From assembly GCA_002068715.1 (NCBI GenBank), contig MWAR01000541.1:1-6722 (forward strand): a stretch of 6,722 nt of DNA. Direction: 5' to 3'. This DNA comes from a bacterium ADurb.Bin374 (lineage in GTDB: Bacteria; Riflebacteria; Ozemobacteria; Ozemobacterales; Ozemobacteraceae). Positions 6,201-6,722 of this stretch are shown piece after piece. The notes beneath the pieces were generated by a model. It did no database searches, was not told the DNA's origin, and saw only the letters and a list, made by a program, of their open reading frames with translations. Both the position numbers and the translations under genes were made by a program. Position 1 is the stretch's first letter, and every line of letters begins with the position of its first letter.

Positions 6201-6722
6201 GGCAGAAACGCGAATGCCCATGTAAAGCGGATGTCGTCGTCGAAAGACGAGCGGCCCGTTCCCGCGGCATAGCCTTCCTCGTCGGCGGGTGCCGGCGTGA
6301 CGGGGTGTGCTTCGGGACCAGAACGAACGGGGATGGCCGGTGTATATATATCATAAGATATAGTATTACCGGAGGGGAGGATGGCAAGGGCCGACTGCTC
6401 GTGGCCGGGAATCGGCAGCGTGCGGGCGGCATATTCCCCGAGGAACGGCGCCAGTGCGGCGTCGACGGCGATCGGATGCTTCGGCACGAGCTTGGTCAAA
6501 GCCTCGAGTTCTGCGGCTCGTGCGATCGAAGGGCCGAGAAGGGCAAAGTCGAGTCGGGTTGAAGCATGGCCGATCGCTCCGCTGAGAAGACGGCCTCCCG
6601 CGATTCCGATTCCAGCCTGGTAGGTGAACAGCCCGGCTGCCTGGCGGTCGCGGTTGAGCGTTTTCATGGCGTCGAGCATCGCCTGGCCAGCTCGGATGGC
6701 GCGGATGACGGCGGGCGGGCCG
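3200..6722 (-). CDS. multi-domain membrane adenylate/guanylate cyclase-like sensor, N-terminus cut by window edge
   Basis: The frame is open to base 6722, so the true start lies outside; 1173 residues are visible. Numbering here is from the internal Met at 6679. Order: a partial class III cyclase-like domain (to about 105; GIGIAGGRLLSGAIG at 23-37); membrane segment 1 (about 154-175); an extracytoplasmic region (176-490, four Cys); segments 2 and 3 (491-511, 522-543); a second extracytoplasmic region (545-870, with C793 and C798); segment 4 (871-889); HAMP (about 889-942, with SDEIGDLQRSFDRMA); and a C-terminal cyclase domain (975-1150). The last has metal-site D987, K1024, D1086 and transition-state residues N1095 and R1099 in VIGDTVNTAARL. 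K and D indicate ATP as substrate. The second metal Asp is Glu (E1028). The first domain has A53 and E57 where N and R belong and is probably non-catalytic. The predicted role is production of cAMP in response to external signals. It is coupled to the PDRP-type gene by an ATGA overlap. Confidence 0.9.
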   Translation of the reverse strand, partial: GPPAVIRAIRAGQAMLDAMKTLNRDRQAAGLFTYQAGIGIAGGRLLSGAIGHASTRLDFALLGPSIARAAELEALTKLVPKHPIAVDAALAPFLGEYAARTLPIPGHEQSALAILPSGNTISYDIYTPAIPVRSGPEAHPVTPAPADEEGYAAGTGRSSFDDDIRFTWAFAFLPGLLFLAIPFVSLFVATDSRLNGTIDRTVRDALESHDTAMLKLRVTNPVIHMLEDRIDLVCDRLAGTFMRSAPDQGVEMRLKACREAMSELASLEFSPKLAAVLYRQPETPPASWPLAFCMGADGTTSASFLRDLLARGACNFEGISHRDLPEVASGIPALVGKNVGLSRLEANMLNEAVPATRNGENTWFYWRPILAQFDIRAVDIATSASPLSPRRNRNRPVAGYLLAMFPRHSGDDLSLRPLLNLLNAGGMEVRIDSRPAPGDASASTSLSSSRFPLGLSESASGLIETRGERYVVSRNEAIVSGMHLTFTFATPLPSSAGDFTRKPPVAAALALLYLAGAGIWYLTIFRGGGLAKSLFSQLLTGFLAAALLPFAAILAGAARFSAEDIHIRMRNERFDLVQRLDEIDRLHQLRYPFVWDHIERLSNHPGIMKAILKYQGAAQSKAPGVSAGRTSSAGTAPLTRMLGAIKSASHAGPLPYYIQQILLAAPGGWKFSLGEGSAEEQKHDSFSHYLSSIAGLLFTSIGDTPDRSAVEAPLGNAVKQEMAIDIGFSIFRSVFISDISYPFLYSTLVHILLPGGNGVYGISNVLLPDPLRPRGFFSITYNAARMELDALQHVIRDNPSRFALFGCPLQNCATMIRPDLGGMFAPIAGIARWTQAGNTPMSFRTGIGSFTFLVEARPGVHNPRVFLAAAASELPLLAATRNVQQGLFLWLAAGVLATLLLAWRSAIDLLAPIRGLEAGMKGLAAGRFESRIGIYRSDEIGDLQRSFDRMARSLQERELIRTMMSSEARKSAESAASGGEATAGSAGERIDAVIAMIGVPDFQGFMASMPPDTLFEALTTQTSLLCDLFIGAGGDVDKVIGEKLLIVFRGGSQTENASRLLRALGRLRNADGQRLPFPVSVGISAGPVISGFIGSGPRRDHTVIGDTVNTAARLLAFAGELVGRPRIVLSASCRALLPADETCADLGGVSVKGKSEPIVIYRLLPYETERDRT

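Overview
The window is gene-dense, GC-rich bacterial DNA with short intergenic gaps and Shine-Dalgarno sites of the GGAG/AAGGAGG type. Nothing in it fixes the taxon. A bacterial microcompartment (BMC) locus, a PDRP-type regulator of pyruvate phosphate dikinase and a very large multi-domain cyclase would suit an anaerobic or facultative, probably uncultured diderm lineage, but that is inference. No RNA genes, mobile elements, CRISPR arrays or attachment sites were seen.

Left part (1-1194, minus strand): the beginning of a BMC operon, read right to left. Two tandem, divergent pentameric vertex proteins (EutN/CcmL family, BMC-P) are followed by a PF02441-type flavoprotein whose N-terminus looks like an encapsulation peptide plus flexible linker. 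The flavoprotein gene runs off the left edge, so the rest of the locus (hexameric shell proteins, signature enzymes) should lie there. The substrate of the compartment cannot be told from this window.

Middle (1195-2299): a 237-base divergent region holds a candidate promoter for the BMC operon with a perfect 9-bp-arm palindrome at the predicted transcript start, and a candidate promoter and strong ribosome binding site for a HAD-superfamily hydrolase on the plus strand. The hydrolase gene converges on a small minus-strand gene for a Pro/Ala/Gln-rich 65-residue protein of unknown function.

Right part (2361-6722, minus strand): a two-gene unit. A giant membrane protein, cut by the right edge, carries a degenerate class III nucleotide cyclase domain, two large extracytoplasmic domains framed by four membrane segments, a HAMP domain and a second, largely intact adenylate-cyclase-like domain. 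Its stop codon overlaps the start of a PDRP-type (DUF299/Kinase-PPPase) gene in ATGA, suggesting translational coupling. The pairing places a sensory cAMP-type signalling protein beside a regulator of the PEP/pyruvate node.

The most unusual items are the asymmetric tandem cyclase with two unassigned sensor regions, its coupling to PDRP, the atypical second BMC vertex protein, and the operator-like palindrome in front of the BMC operon.
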